DNA of 12,866 nucleotides from a bacterium (GTDB lineage: Bacteria > Zixibacteria > MSB-5A5 > GN15 > FEB-12). A program made the translations under genes and the position numbers. Below the pieces are notes generated by a model. It did no database searches and was not told the origin of the DNA. It saw only the letters and a program-made list of their open reading frames with translations. Shown piece by piece: positions 1 through 7,145 of this stretch (its first letter is position 1; each line of letters begins with the position of its first letter). The stretch is from NCBI GenBank assembly GCA_030619425.1, contig JAUXBJ010000016.1, forward strand, positions 1 through 12,866, written 5' to 3'.

Positions 1-72
1 CACACGGGTGCCCCACAAAACGGGTGGGTTTATATTGGGACCGGTGGCCCATCAGCTTGCTGTGGGAACTCT

Positions 73-142
73 GTCATTCTGGCGAAAGCCAGAATCCAGT
101 CTTCGAATACGGAACTGGATGCCGGATCAAGTCTAGCATGAC
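73..142 (+). repeat. 70-bp cloverleaf-like palindromic repeat, copy 1
   Basis: The element is bounded by GTCAT and ATGAC and folds into three arms. Arm 1 is TTCTGGC/GCCAGAA with a GAAA tetraloop, arm 2 is ATCCAGT/ACTGGAT around a loop containing TTCGAA, and arm 3 is GCCGGA paired imperfectly with TCTAGC. A second copy of identical length lies at 7001-7070, matching at 62 of 70 positions. Its form is that of a REP- or MITE-like intergenic palindrome; no transposase is present in the window. Function unknown. Confidence 0.85.
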
Positions 143-269
143 GAGTCGTTCCACTTCCTGAAAACACCAACCCCTTAATTCAATTCACATTACAAGAAAC
201 CCCCAACCAGTAGTGGGGAAAGTCCTGTGAGGGGAGTCGCAGGTCAAAACCCCTGGCCCGAGGGGTCGT

Positions 270-288
270 CCTGAGCGCAGTCGAAGGG
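270..288 (+). repeat. 19-bp dispersed repeat CCTGAGCGnAGTCGAAGGG, copy 1
   Basis: The sequence CCTGAGCGCAGTCGAAGGG recurs at 9783-9801 with one mismatch (C to G), also between genes. Very similar short words are widespread in intergenic DNA of many bacteria (from memory, not searched). It lies just after the hairpin CCCCT/AGGGG. It may be the core of a REP-like element. Confidence 0.65.
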
Positions 289-383
289 TGGCGGGTAGGC
301 CTTCACTCTCGTGGGCGGCGGACTTCCCAAGGCTGTCCCTGTGTCCACTTGGCGCACGACTCTTCCCCTCCAAATCAAATCCG

Positions 384-412
384 TTGCCATAGCATCCATT
401 TGCTCGTATGAT
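384..412 (+). promoter_or_regulatory. Sigma70-type promoter of the M16 peptidase gene
   Basis: TTGCCA (384-389), a 17-base spacer and TATGAT (407-412) give a near-consensus promoter. Transcription would begin near 419, leaving a leader of about 32 bases that contains the ribosome binding site AGGAG (439-443), seven bases before the ATG at 451. This supports the chosen start. Confidence 0.7.
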
Positions 413-450
413 AAAACGACGGTCTAACGCAAACAGACAGGAGACAACGT

Positions 451-3400
451 ATGCGTTTCAGGAAGCAAATGACACCGCTCGTGACTATTCTGGTCCTTCT
501 GCTGGCCCTGCCGGTATGGTCAGGTACCGACCAGGAGTTCCCACAACCACAAGAAAAACTACACGGTTTCACCGTGGCCAATCTGTATGAGAACGGCGCC
601 GGTCAGGTGATGGGGGCGCGATTCATCTCGGATGAATACGGCTTCATAGTCGATCTGGTACAGGTTGAATCGGTTCCCCAGGCTTTCATGTGGGTGAAGA
701 CGCCGCCCACCTCGAGCATGGGAGAGCCGCACGCCTGTGAGCATCTGCTGTTGGGCAAAGGCAACCGTGGTCGCTACGTGGCGGTGCTGGAAGACATGTC
801 GCTGGCCAACAGCACGGCCTACACCGCCCAGACAAGAACCTGCTACCATTTCAATACCTCGGCCGGCGAAGATACCTTCTACGATATTTTCGAGGCCAAA
901 CTGTACGCTCTGAGACATCCCGATTTCACCGACGAGGAGATCCGCCGCGAAGTCTGTCATATCGGGGTCAATGTCGACCAGCAGGACGGAACCCTGTCGA
1001 TCGATGAAAAGGGCACTGTCTATACCGAGATGGTCAGCGGTTTTGAGAAGCCCTGGTACTACTACGGCGGCGAGATGAATAGACTGGTCTACGGCGAGAA
1101 CCATCCGCTGTCCTACATCTCCGGCGGCGATCCCGATGTGATGCGCGAGATGGCGCCGGCTGACATGCAACGCTTCCACAAAGAAACTCATCATTTGTCC
1201 AACATGGGCGCGATCGTGAGTATTCCGGATGATGTCTCGGTGGAAGACTGCCTGAAAAATATGAGTGGGATTCTGAAGCGTTGTCAGGAAAAGCCGGACT
1301 CCAGTCCGACCGTCGGGATCAGCGCCTACCACTTTCCGCCCTCCGATCCGGCGCCGGTGGGTACCATGAAGTTGACTTCCTACCCCAGCAAGAATCCGGC
1401 AGATCCCGGCTACACGGTTTTCGCCTGGCCCAACGATCTGGAGTTGGATGCCGGGCAGTTGTTCCTTCTGGAATTGTTTCTCCAGACTTTTGCAAGCGGT
1501 GAGACTTCGAATCTTTACAACCTGTTCATCAACTCCCAGACCCGCAAGGTCGACCTGGGCGGTAACTACGTCTGGAGCGGTGTCGACAGTGATCTGGGTA
1601 TTTCGATTTACGTGGCCTTGATGGGGGTCGACAACGCTCACATCACCGAGCCGATGCTGGACAGTATCAGGACTCTGATTGTCGACGAATTTCGCAAAGT
1701 GCACGATTACGCCGATGGCTCACAAGAACTGGTCCAGTTCAATCAGCGCGTCCGCTCGCGGGTGATTCAAAATAAGAAGCAGACGGACAAGTATCTCAAC
1801 TCGCCGCCGATGTTCGGTTTTCGCAGCGGCGCCGGCAGTGGCTGGCTCTCGCTGATGATCGACCTGGAACGCGAAGAGGGTTTCCGCAAGTCGCTGGTGC
1901 TGAAAGAGCGCTACGCCGAGATCGAACGTCTGCTCGACTCGGACACGAATTTCTGGCGCAATGAGATCGACTTCTGGAAAGTGCTCACGGTGACACCGTA
2001 CGCGGTGGGCGCGGCTCCTTCGCCCGAAGTGCTCACCAGGGCAACCGAGGCCAAACAGAAACGGCTGGAAGGCTACATCGAGGATTTCAAGAAGAAGTAC
2101 GGTGTCGATGACGATCAGGCGGCAATCGCAAAGTACAAAGAAGAGTTCGATGCCAACACGGTTGTTCTTGAGGCCGCAGCCGCCAAAGACGAGTTGCCGG
2201 GGTTTATCGACAACCCACCCCTGACTCTTGACGACCAACTCAAATACGAAACCATCACGCTCACCGGCGGCATCCCGATGGTGGCGTCGACTTTTGAGAA
2301 CATGGCGGCATCGCGTCTCGATCTCACCCTGCGCATGGATGTCGTGCCGGAATCGCTGATGGTCTATCTGCCGTTTGTGCCATCCGTTCTGACCGATATC
2401 GGCGTCACCAAGGACGGAGAGATCGTTCCTTTTGACCAAATGCGGGAAGCGTTACGCCGAGAGGTGCTCGGTCTTGGCGCCTATTACGATCACGGCCTTG
2501 AATCCGGCCGCGTCGAACTGGTTTTGTCCGGCCAGGGGAACAACCGCGAGGAACTTGAGAATGCTCTGGGCTGGATGGAGGCCGCCCTGTACACACCTTA
2601 CCTGAGTGTGGATAATCTGCCGCGGATGATGGATGTGATCGATCAGTCGCTTATTTCCTATCGCAACACTATGAAATCTTCCGAAGAGCGCTGGGTCCGC
2701 TACCCCGCCAACGGATATCGCTTTCAGGACAATCCGCTGTTTATGTCGACCTACTGTTTCCTCACCGAGACGCATCACATCCAGCGCCTGAAATGGCTGC
2801 TGACCGGTCCGGGGGATCAGAAAGACCAGACCGACCTCTCCGATTTTCTCATGGCTTTGGCTGGGCTCGGTCGGTCTGCTGATCGCGAACAGGTTACCGC
2901 TTTGTTGAGTGGACTTGAGAATGTACGGTCCTCCGAAGCGGAAACGCCACCCCTGCCGGAGGAATTCAGTCATGACCTCTCCGGCTTGTCCGAGGGCGCA
3001 TTTGAGATTGTCATTGAGATAACCAAAACACTCAAAGCGTGTCTGAATGAAATCCCGGACGAGAACCTCGCGGCCGACTTCGTCTATCTCTGTAACGAGA
3101 TCAAGGCTGACCTTTTGACTCCGCCTGAGCAGGCGCTGGCCGGATTCAACACGGTGCTCGATCTAATCCGCCGTACCGACAATGCCCGTCTGGTGATGAT
3201 CTCCAACTCGGCTGATCGTGAAACAACGATGCCGTTGATCGAGGAGTTTGTCGGCAAGCTTGGGTCAGAGAAGTCGACGCGACAGCAATATGCCGATTCA
3301 AAGCGGATCCTCGAACGTCTGAAGAGTCGGGAGTCCGGGCTGGATCACCCGCTGTATGTCGGCCTGGTGCACGAGGGAACACGCAACGGCGTGGTGCTGT

Positions 3401-4041
3401 TCTCGGCCCGGCACGCCGACCACTACGACACCAGCACTGCCGCTGTGATTGACTGTCTCACGGGTAAGCTCTATGGCGGAGGGGGTGGTCACGGTATCTT
3501 TATGAAGACCTGGGCCGCCGGACTGGCTTACTCAAACGGCTATACCTACAGCCAGGCCACCGGGAGGCTCTCATACTATGCCGAGCGCTGTCCCGATGTT
3601 GCCGAGACTATACGTTTTGTCGTCGGGGTGCTGAAGGAGGCCGAGGAAGACCCCGCTCTGCTCAATTACGCCGTCGCCCAGGTATTCGGCTTTTCGAGAG
3701 CGCCCTCGCGCTATGAAGCGCGCGGGGTCTCGATGGCGACAGATCTCATCGACGGTCTCGAGCCTGAGAAGGTGGCGGCGTTTCGCAGCCAAGTACTCGA
3801 TATTAAGAACAACGATGGGCTGTACGACAAACTTCGCTCACGTATGCGGGCTGCCTATGGTCCGGTGCTGATCGGATATGGCCCGTCGCTGGCCGAAAGC
3901 AAAGACGCCAACTTCTTCCTGATAGGGCCCCAGCCGCAGTTCACCTCCTTGGAAGAGTACATCGCCACGGTCGAAGAACCGCAACCGGTGTATCGTCTTT
4001 ATCCCCGCGACTTCTGGCTGACCGCTGAGGTGGCTCTGTAG
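451..4041 (+). CDS. Secreted M16C zinc metallopeptidase (presequence-protease-like)
   Basis: This is an 1196-residue peptidase of the M16 family, subfamily C, which encloses unfolded peptides in a two-halved chamber and cleaves them. The inverted zinc motif HxxEH is HACEH at residues 94-98: His94 and His98 bind zinc and Glu97 is the catalytic base. The third ligand is Glu193 in KGTVYTEM, 99 residues on, matching the spacing and wording of PreP-type enzymes. Residues 1-24 form a signal peptide (RFRK, then a hydrophobic core ending near WSG), so it acts outside the cytoplasm. The middle third resembles the M16C-associated domain, and a glycine run (1009-1013) lies in the C-terminal half, which lacks a second zinc site as expected. 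PreP enzymes are about 1000 residues; the surplus seems to lie in a helix-rich segment before residue 911. AGGAG sits seven bases before the ATG. It is a single-gene unit. Family assignment is firm; substrate is unknown. Confidence 0.93.
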   Translation: MRFRKQMTPLVTILVLLLALPVWSGTDQEFPQPQEKLHGFTVANLYENGAGQVMGARFISDEYGFIVDLVQVESVPQAFMWVKTPPTSSMGEPHACEHLLLGKGNRGRYVAVLEDMSLANSTAYTAQTRTCYHFNTSAGEDTFYDIFEAKLYALRHPDFTDEEIRREVCHIGVNVDQQDGTLSIDEKGTVYTEMVSGFEKPWYYYGGEMNRLVYGENHPLSYISGGDPDVMREMAPADMQRFHKETHHLSNMGAIVSIPDDVSVEDCLKNMSGILKRCQEKPDSSPTVGISAYHFPPSDPAPVGTMKLTSYPSKNPADPGYTVFAWPNDLELDAGQLFLLELFLQTFASGETSNLYNLFINSQTRKVDLGGNYVWSGVDSDLGISIYVALMGVDNAHITEPMLDSIRTLIVDEFRKVHDYADGSQELVQFNQRVRSRVIQNKKQTDKYLNSPPMFGFRSGAGSGWLSLMIDLEREEGFRKSLVLKERYAEIERLLDSDTNFWRNEIDFWKVLTVTPYAVGAAPSPEVLTRATEAKQKRLEGYIEDFKKKYGVDDDQAAIAKYKEEFDANTVVLEAAAAKDELPGFIDNPPLTLDDQLKYETITLTGGIPMVASTFENMAASRLDLTLRMDVVPESLMVYLPFVPSVLTDIGVTKDGEIVPFDQMREALRREVLGLGAYYDHGLESGRVELVLSGQGNNREELENALGWMEAALYTPYLSVDNLPRMMDVIDQSLISYRNTMKSSEERWVRYPANGYRFQDNPLFMSTYCFLTETHHIQRLKWLLTGPGDQKDQTDLSDFLMALAGLGRSADREQVTALLSGLENVRSSEAETPPLPEEFSHDLSGLSEGAFEIVIEITKTLKACLNEIPDENLAADFVYLCNEIKADLLTPPEQALAGFNTVLDLIRRTDNARLVMISNSADRETTMPLIEEFVGKLGSEKSTRQQYADSKRILERLKSRESGLDHPLYVGLVHEGTRNGVVLFSARHADHYDTSTAAVIDCLTGKLYGGGGGHGIFMKTWAAGLAYSNGYTYSQATGRLSYYAERCPDVAETIRFVVGVLKEAEEDPALLNYAVAQVFGFSRAPSRYEARGVSMATDLIDGLEPEKVAAFRSQVLDIKNNDGLYDKLRSRMRAAYGPVLIGYGPSLAESKDANFFLIGPQPQFTSLEEYIATVEEPQPVYRLYPRDFWLTAEVAL

Positions 4042-4073
4042 CTAAACTCTATACGATTCCATGTGCACGCCGA

Positions 4074-4101
4074 GCGGGAGGCAGGTTGCCTCCCGCCTTT
4101 T
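4074..4101 (+). terminator. Rho-independent terminator of the M16 gene
   Basis: A perfect 10-bp stem, GCGGGAGGCA (4074-4083) with TGCCTCCCGC (4087-4096), closes a GGT loop and is followed by CTTTT. It lies 33 bases after the peptidase stop codon, separating that gene from the regulator downstream. Confidence 0.9.
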
Positions 4102-4209
4102 CAATCGTCGGATTCCCAGCCGCCTCTGGTCCTCCTATGGCCGGGCTAAAGGTCCTCTGCCCTGGCCGCCTGTTCAACTCTCACACAGCCTTGCCGATAG
4201 ACAGAATAG

Positions 4210-4329
4210 ATGAGTGAAGGAAATAAAGAACTAAACTTCGGTCAAACGACGGCTACCATCGCCGGCGATCACTTTGCCGTGCGAGACGACCACACGGAGG
4301 CTCCCCAATTAGAACACAAGAACTACTGA
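4210..4329 (+). CDS. Possible 39-aa leader ORF overlapping the regulator start
   Basis: An ATG at 4210 opens a 39-codon frame (beginning MSEGNKELNFG) that ends in TGA at 4327-4329, inside the start region of the LuxR-type gene but in another frame. No good ribosome binding site precedes it and I do not recognise the peptide. It could be a coupled leader peptide, the true N-terminus of the regulator displaced by a frameshift, or chance. Confidence 0.2.
   Translation: MSEGNKELNFGQTTATIAGDHFAVRDDHTEAPQLEHKNY
4296..4310 (+). promoter_or_regulatory. Ribosome binding site GGAGG before an ATT start
   Basis: GGAGG (4296-4300) lies seven bases before ATT (4308-4310), which is in frame with the regulator. 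There is no ATG, GTG or TTG in this frame from the upstream stop (TAA at 4224) until the TTG at 4449, which falls within the conserved sensor domain. ATT initiation is known from infC. The placement is seen directly; its use as a start is inferred. Confidence 0.45.
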
Positions 4330-5177
4330 GAGACAAGAGTTGGCAGCTTGGGGAGCGGGTCAAGGAATTAAGCTGCCTGTACGAGATCTCCCGTCTGAAA
4401 AATGATCGCAATCAGACGCTGCATGATTTTATCAAACAGGCCGTCAGATTGATTCCGTCAGGATGGCAATACCCGGAAAGCACCTGCGTTAGAATCGTTT
4501 TTCATGACCGAGAGTTCGTATCCGACAACTTTGAGACAACTGAGTTTTGGCAGCGTGCCGAGCTAACCGTCGATGGCGAACCGGTCGGGTCGGTCGAAGT
4601 GTTCTACCGGGATGAGAAGCCGACGTATGATGAGGGACCTTTCCTGAAGGAGGAGCGACTTCTTCTTGATGTGCTCGCCTGCGAACTGAGCGCCTTTTTA
4701 CAGCGCAAACAGGACGACATGAAACTGCAGTTGGCGACCAATAAGCTCCGGGCCGACCAGCAACTTCTTGAAGACAAGAACACCGCCCTCGGAGAAGTGC
4801 TGGATCAGATCGATAACGAAAAGCGACATATCATGCACCAGGTGCAGACCAATGTCGACAAAGTGGTGATGCCGATCCTGCGGATGTTGAGCAACAAGGT
4901 CAGTCCCTCTGAACAACAGTACCTAACACTGTTGAGCAACTGCCTGAAAGATGTAACGGCGCCGTTCATGTCCAATCTCGGGACTCGGTCACAAAAGCTC
5001 TCGCCTCGGGAGGCGGAGGTCTGCAACATGATCCGCAACGGCATGTCCTCCAAAGAAATATCCGCTGCCCTGGATGTCTCGCTGCATACCGTTCTCAAAC
5101 AACGGCAGCGTATCCGCAAGAAACTCGGCATCGCCAACGACAAGACCAACCTGGCCTCCTTCCTGCAGACAATCTGA
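4308..5177 (+). CDS. LuxR-family transcriptional regulator with sensor domain
   Basis: From ATT at 4308 the protein has 289 residues. Residues 12-30 (WQLGERVKELSCLYEISRL) and 48-63 (LIPSGWQYPESTCVRI), with DEGPFLKEER near 108-117, match an N-terminal sensor-like domain seen in many bacterial regulators and histidine kinases. A coiled coil follows (about 130-175), then a helical linker (QVQTNVDKVVMPILRML). The GerE/LuxR helix-turn-helix is at about 231-285 (LSPREAEVCNMIRNGMSSKE onward). It is probably a cytoplasmic DNA-binding regulator; the signal is unknown. There is no phosphoacceptor receiver domain. The first conventional in-frame start is TTG at 4449, but that would remove the conserved WQLGERVKELSCLY block, so the gene must begin upstream, by ATT or via a frameshift from the ORF at 4210. 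No clear promoter was found. No terminator follows; the next gene has its own promoter. Confidence 0.82.
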   Translation: MRTQELLRDKSWQLGERVKELSCLYEISRLKNDRNQTLHDFIKQAVRLIPSGWQYPESTCVRIVFHDREFVSDNFETTEFWQRAELTVDGEPVGSVEVFYRDEKPTYDEGPFLKEERLLLDVLACELSAFLQRKQDDMKLQLATNKLRADQQLLEDKNTALGEVLDQIDNEKRHIMHQVQTNVDKVVMPILRMLSNKVSPSEQQYLTLLSNCLKDVTAPFMSNLGTRSQKLSPREAEVCNMIRNGMSSKEISAALDVSLHTVLKQRQRIRKKLGIANDKTNLASFLQTI

Positions 5178-5247
5178 TTCGGCCCGCCGCCGAGGGGCTG
5201 AAGAAAGCACCGAAAGACGAATCTCGGCAAAAAACAGGCCCAGCCGG

Positions 5248-5276
5248 TTGCATCGTTTTGCCGACAAATGTATATA
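5248..5276 (+). promoter_or_regulatory. Promoter of the Ig-like lipoprotein gene
   Basis: TTGCAT (5248-5253), a 17-base spacer and TATATA (5271-5276) resemble a sigma70-type promoter. Transcription would start near 5283, downstream of the TTG at 5258, so that TTG cannot be the start on this transcript. The leader would be about 38 bases. Confidence 0.6.
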
Positions 5277-5306
5277 AACGTAGTAGACAAGCAATCACCC
5301 GGATCG

Positions 5307-5323
5307 AGGAGAGACCTGTTATC
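5307..5323 (+). promoter_or_regulatory. Ribosome binding site AGGAG before an ATC start
   Basis: AGGAGAG (5307-5313) precedes an in-frame ATC at 5321; from AGGAG the spacing is nine bases. No ATG, GTG or TTG lies in frame between the TTG at 5258 and the signal-peptide core. Starting at 5321 gives a compact lipoprotein signal peptide beginning with Ile(Met)-Lys-Gln. Confidence 0.45.
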
Positions 5324-6922
5324 AAGCAAACGATTTCGGCAGCACTTCTGGCGATGGCCATCACTCTACCGGTTGTCCTGATGTTCGCCTGCAACGGTGG
5401 ACCCAACGACCCCAATGGCGACACCACACCACCACAGATCGTGTCGGTCAGTCCGGCCGAGGACGCGGTCGAGGTTGCCGTCGATGCGGTCATACGAGTA
5501 GTCTTCTCGGAGGCTATCGATACCAACAAGATCACCGCCGCGACCTTCACCATTGGTCCGGCCGTGACCGGTGGCTTTCATTTCAGCGGCGACACCGTCG
5601 TTTTCGCTCCTGCTTCGGAGTTGGACTATTTGACTACCTATAATGTTTCCGTAACCACCGGCGTGACCGACCTGGCCGGCAATCGAATGGCCGCCAATAA
5701 GAGTTGGTCGTTCGAGACGGCCGGAAACCCGGCAACCACTCCGCCACTGGTGATTGCCACTATCCCGGCCAACGGCGCCGGAGATGTCGATGCCGCAGAT
5801 ACGATCAGCGCTACCTTTTCCAAAGCAATCGATACCGCGACCTTGACAGCATCGTCGTTCACTGTTAGCGGCGACGTTACCGGAACCATCAGCTACGCCG
5901 ACAGCACGGCGACCTTCACATCCGATGATACGCTGGAGTTCAATACGCTTTACACTGCGACGCTGGGCACCACGGTGGCCGATACTTTCGGCAATCACCT
6001 GGCCACGCCGTATGTCTGGAGTTTCACGACCGGCGACGACCCGATGATACCGACCGCGTTCATTTGGAAACCGACCGACCGTGTCATCATAGGAGATACG
6101 GTCACTATTGTTGCCCTGGTCGACCCGGTGGCGGTGACAAAAGTCGAGTTCTATCGCAACGGCCTGCATATCGCCGGAGCCGATGACGACACTGATCCGT
6201 TCGAGTACTTGTGGGATGCTTCCGCCGAGACATTAGGTTCTGAGCATTCGATTCACGCGCGCGCCCATGAGGCCGAGGGGCGGGTCGGTTTTTCCGATAC
6301 GATTACGGTGTTCTACCAGTGGGAGGAGTTGATCACCGACCCCAATGATCTGTGGGCGACTGACATCAAAAGAATCCTGGCCCGCAGCACGGATACAACC
6401 ATAGAGTTTCGCTATGAGTTCTGGGAGCCATGGTTTGACCCGTATGATACGATACCGGACGACACGACGCTTGACCTCGGTATCTACATTGATTCCGATC
6501 GGGACGTAGGTACCGGCAGGACCGACTTTGACGGAACAGATCTGAATGGTATCGGGGCAGACTACCGGGTGATAATCGGTATGCACGGCTGGGATACAAC
6601 ATTGGCCATATGGACCGGCTCCTGGCAGAAAGTGTATGATTACACCGGATTTCAGTATCTGAATCTGCCACCATTTGAAAGTACGCTTGAATTCGGCATG
6701 AAGTGGACTGATATCGGAAACCCACAATCCATGCGCATGGTGAGCATAAACCTCTTCTACTTCTCGACCGAAAGCTTCGTGCCGGACTGGGTGCCGGATC
6801 AGGGTTCGGGGTATGTCGTGATCCAACGCGAGAATCGGTATATCGGTGAAGGCTACACCGAAAGCTCGAGCAAATCCGCGCGCTCACATCAGGCGGCTTC
6901 GACGCGCAGGAACCCGTTCTAA
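5321..6922 (+). CDS. Lipoprotein with Big_5 Ig-like domains
   Basis: From ATC at 5321 the product has 533 residues (554 from TTG at 5258). The N-terminus is a lipoprotein-type signal peptide ending in LMFAC, Cys24 being the probable lipidated residue, although M and F at -3 and -2 are a loose lipobox. Two tandem Big_5 (SbsA-type) Ig-like domains follow, about 34-134 and 139-238, each with a phrase like SPAEDAVEV, a FSEAIDT/FSKAIDT turn and a closing WSFET/WSFTT strand. A third Ig-like module is at about 244-332 (VTKVEFYRNG). The C-terminal 150 residues contain DLGIYIDSDRDVGTGRTDFDG and a GIGADYRVIIG stretch, typical of beta-sandwich modules in exported proteins and possibly metal-binding. Likely anchored in the envelope with an adhesive or structural role. 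It follows the LuxR-type gene on the same strand but has its own promoter. Exact function unknown. Confidence 0.85.
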   Translation: MKQTISAALLAMAITLPVVLMFACNGGPNDPNGDTTPPQIVSVSPAEDAVEVAVDAVIRVVFSEAIDTNKITAATFTIGPAVTGGFHFSGDTVVFAPASELDYLTTYNVSVTTGVTDLAGNRMAANKSWSFETAGNPATTPPLVIATIPANGAGDVDAADTISATFSKAIDTATLTASSFTVSGDVTGTISYADSTATFTSDDTLEFNTLYTATLGTTVADTFGNHLATPYVWSFTTGDDPMIPTAFIWKPTDRVIIGDTVTIVALVDPVAVTKVEFYRNGLHIAGADDDTDPFEYLWDASAETLGSEHSIHARAHEAEGRVGFSDTITVFYQWEELITDPNDLWATDIKRILARSTDTTIEFRYEFWEPWFDPYDTIPDDTTLDLGIYIDSDRDVGTGRTDFDGTDLNGIGADYRVIIGMHGWDTTLAIWTGSWQKVYDYTGFQYLNLPPFESTLEFGMKWTDIGNPQSMRMVSINLFYFSTESFVPDWVPDQGSGYVVIQRENRYIGEGYTESSSKSARSHQAASTRRNPF

Positions 6923-6935
6923 TGATCTTCTGATG

Positions 6936-6980
6936 CTTGGAAATGTTGTGGCAGCAGAATCTACGCGGGCTATTTCCAAG
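6936..6980 (+). repeat. 9-bp inverted repeat after the lipoprotein gene
   Basis: CTTGGAAAT (6936-6944) and ATTTCCAAG (6972-6980) are a perfect inverted repeat with 27 bases between. It starts 14 bases after the stop codon and could cap the 3' end of the transcript, but no T-tract follows, so I do not call it a terminator. Confidence 0.45.
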
Positions 6981-7000
6981 GCTGCCGCTCTCGACGTTTT

Positions 7001-7070
7001 GTCATACTGGCGACGGCCCGTATCCAGTCTTCGAATACAGAACTGGATGCCGGATCAAGTCCGGCATGAC
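7001..7070 (+). repeat. 70-bp cloverleaf-like palindromic repeat, copy 2
   Basis: Same length and orientation as the copy at 73-142, with 62 of 70 identical bases. Arm 2 is unchanged. Arm 3 is perfectly paired here (GCCGGA/TCCGGC). In arm 1 a T-A pair of copy 1 has become A-T through changes on both sides, which suggests that the fold is maintained. It sits between the convergent lipoprotein and dehydrogenase genes. Confidence 0.85.
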
Positions 7071-7128
7071 GGGCAAGCCTGTTTTTCGCGCTCCTCGCAT
7101 TTTTGTGCCACGTGGCGTAGCCACAGAA

Positions 7129-7145
7129 ACACGGCTTGACCGTGT
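7129..7145 (-). terminator. Weak hairpin at the end of the dehydrogenase gene
   Basis: ACACGG (7129-7134) pairs with CCGTGT (7140-7145) around CTTGA, directly against the dehydrogenase stop codon. Read on the minus strand it is followed only by TTTCT, and a second hairpin GTGGC/GCCAC (7112-7124) lies beyond. It may be a weak terminator for the minus-strand gene. Confidence 0.3.

Larger units (their letters stand above)
1..450. other. Intergenic region upstream of the M16 peptidase
   Basis: I find no convincing coding sequence here. It holds a 70-bp structured repeat (73-142), a 19-bp repeat (270-288) next to a small hairpin CCCCT/AGGGG, and the peptidase promoter (384-412). The open frames on both strands lack ribosome binding sites and run through these repeats. 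The first 70 bases show G/C-rich runs but no feature I can name. Confidence 0.6.

Noticed and set aside
73..142. Possible tRNA, because the repeat folds like a cloverleaf and contains TTCGAAT
   Set aside because: At 70 bases it lacks a 7-bp acceptor stem, the D- and anticodon-arm layout and conserved bases; the TTCGAA is in a 13-base loop. Copy 2 has the same non-tRNA structure.
559..1704. 381-codon open frame on the minus strand
   Set aside because: It is the antisense shadow of the M16 peptidase, whose zinc motif and family match establish the plus-strand frame; the minus frame gives no recognisable protein.
5366..6169. 267-codon open frame on the minus strand
   Set aside because: It is antisense to the Ig-like lipoprotein and its composition is that of a shadow frame; the plus strand has clear Big_5 domains.
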